From: Opitutia bacterium
GTDB lineage: Bacteria; Verrucomicrobiota; Verrucomicrobiia; Opitutales; Seribacteraceae
Direction: 5' to 3'
Length of the DNA stretch: 5,784 nucleotides
NCBI GenBank assembly: GCA_018646565.1
Contig: JABGUO010000438.1
Span: forward strand, 1-5,784
Part shown: positions 5,006 through 5,784 of the stretch, in pieces
Layout: every line of letters starts with the position of its first letter
Numbering within the stretch: position 1 is the first letter of the stretch
Notes under the pieces: model-generated
The model's database searches: none
Told to the model about the DNA's origin: nothing
What the model saw: the letters and a program-made list of their open reading frames with translations, nothing else
Made by a program: the position numbers and the translations under genes

Positions 5006-5784
5006 GGGAAGGAAGTGAGAAATACTTCCCTGGGCAGGCAGTGTGGCCCTTGTGCAATACTTTGTGGGTCGTAACTTGACTTTTCGGGATCGAGCATCTC
5101 TTCATAAGGTATTCACATAATCCTTCCAATATCTTCAATTGCCTTGAAGTGGGTGGCTTTATTTCAAAATTCCCAATTAAACAAATCCCGATACAGGTTT
5201 GATTCCAACTAAGTTTTTTGACATGACCCCCGTCCAATTGCCCCTTCCATCTTCCTCCAATAAAAACCTCACCGTCTGTAGCTTTTCGGGAACCGTTTGA
5301 AATGACGAAGTGGTATGCGAGGCCATTTTTCATGCCCCTTGCTTTGTGCACTCTGTGCATATTCATGGCATCATCTACCGGGGTTGCGGAATGGTGAATA
5401 ATGATTTTTTTCCACTTGTCCGATTTCGGTCTAATAGTTCCCAGTGTTCTGAGTAGGGTACCCGGAAGCAAACTGGGCGCTTTTACAGTCGAACCCTTTA
5501 CTGGAATAATAATTTTCTGACCAATCTTGATCAGGTTCGGGCTGGATATTCCATTCCGAGAGGACAGTGCACTCTGCGAAACTCCAAATCGAGAGGCAAT
5601 ACTGCTCAGGCTATCTCCTTTTCTTCCCACATAGGGAACTTCTGGGGTGGAACCACTGGGAATTTTTAATTTTTTCCCGACAAAAAGAAGGTTTGGGTTT
5701 GAAATTCCATTGTAAGCCTGAATTGCATTTGCTGAGATACCGTATTTGTGTGCTATTGCACTCAGTGTCTCGTTCTTACGAACC
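4983..5784 (-). CDS. LysM-LysM N-acetylmuramoyl-L-alanine amidase (amidase_2/PGRP type), 5' end outside window
   Basis: The reading frame stays open to the right edge, giving 266 visible residues numbered here from the edge. Residues 1-43 are a LysM repeat (NETLSAIAHKYGIS ... NPNLLFVGKKLKIP). Residues 51-96 are a second (GDSLSSIASRFGVS ... SPNLIKIGQKIIIP). After a short linker, residues 124-262 form a zinc amidase domain. The expected zinc ligands are His130 (IIHHSAT), His240 (TTHK) and Cys250 (ACPG), with Tyr157 in AYHFVISNG at the catalytic-tyrosine position. The enzyme should cleave the bond between N-acetylmuramic acid and L-alanine in peptidoglycan, with the LysM modules binding glycan. 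A GTG at 5630 could be taken for a start but falls inside LysM 2 (residue 52), so it is not used. The true start, and probably a signal peptide, lie beyond 5784. The likely role is cell-wall remodelling or recycling; no phage genes are nearby. Confidence 0.9.
   Translation of the reverse strand, partial: VRKNETLSAIAHKYGISANAIQAYNGISNPNLLFVGKKLKIPSGSTPEVPYVGRKGDSLSSIASRFGVSQSALSSRNGISSPNLIKIGQKIIIPVKGSTVKAPSLLPGTLLRTLGTIRPKSDKWKKIIIHHSATPVDDAMNMHRVHKARGMKNGLAYHFVISNGSRKATDGEVFIGGRWKGQLDGGHVKKLSWNQTCIGICLIGNFEIKPPTSRQLKILEGLCEYLMKRCSIPKSQVTTHKVLHKGHTACPGKYFSLPSLTRRLNP
5005..5031 (+). other. Hairpin-forming sequence just after the reductase stop codon, possible weak transcript end
   Basis: Two mutually exclusive perfect stems can form: AGGGAAG (5005-5011) with CTTCCCT (5025-5031), and GGAAGT (5011-5016) with ACTTCC (5024-5029). 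No U run follows, so this is not a canonical intrinsic terminator. The same bases encode the amidase C-terminus on the other strand, which constrains them. It may stabilise the 3' end of the esterase-reductase mRNA or be a coincidence. Confidence 0.25.

Noticed and set aside
4687..5097. 136-residue open frame on the minus strand across the reductase and amidase genes
   Set aside because: It overlaps two well-supported genes in a different frame, and its translation shows no domain or plausible composition.
5490..5784. Phage endolysin/prophage origin for the LysM amidase
   Set aside because: No holin, tail, integrase or attachment-like repeats are present, and the neighbours are ordinary chromosomal genes. 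LysM-amidases are common housekeeping envelope enzymes.

Overview
The window looks like a chromosomal segment from a bacterium of the Planctomycetota–Verrucomicrobiota (PVC) group. The evidence is the protein families. There is a planctomycete-type cytochrome c domain joined to leucine-rich repeats, an exported PQQ-like beta-propeller protein of the 'W-x-Q-F-R-G' type, and a HEAT-like plus jelly-roll protein. By eye the base composition is moderately AT-rich, which fits a lower-GC marine Verrucomicrobiota-like lineage better than a typical high-GC planctomycete. This placement is inference from family content; no marker gene is present.

Layout. Bases 1-663 (+) hold the 3' part of a c-type cytochrome/LRR gene that begins before the window; the ATG at base 1 is an internal codon. 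A two-gene cluster on the minus strand converges on it: the HEAT/jelly-roll gene (1871-2986, first) and the PQQ-like propeller gene (670-1863, second), separated by only 7 bases. A 103-base divergent intergenic region (2987-3089) follows. It is rich in short dyads and is the only substantial non-coding stretch in the window. On the plus strand come an exported alpha/beta-hydrolase of the carbohydrate-esterase type (3090-3974) and a medium-chain reductase of the MECR/Etr1 enoyl-thioester reductase type (3971-5005), overlapping by ATGA. Converging on these, and overlapping by 23 bases, is the C-terminal part of a LysM-LysM-amidase gene (4983 to beyond the right edge). The apparent GTG start of that gene at 5630 lies inside the second LysM repeat and is not a real start.

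How the genes may work together. Four of the six products carry, or from their families should carry, export signals and would act in the periplasm or cell envelope; the amidase is also an envelope enzyme. Only the enoyl-thioester reductase is clearly cytoplasmic. The propeller and HEAT/jelly-roll genes are probably one operon encoding two partner or scaffold-type exported proteins of unknown function. The esterase and reductase are probably translationally coupled, although no shared pathway is obvious. I see no mobile element, CRISPR array, tRNA, rRNA or defence system. Most of this is ordinary PVC-type genome content. The least-explained parts are the propeller/jelly-roll pair, the esterase-reductase coupling and the dyad-rich divergent promoter region.
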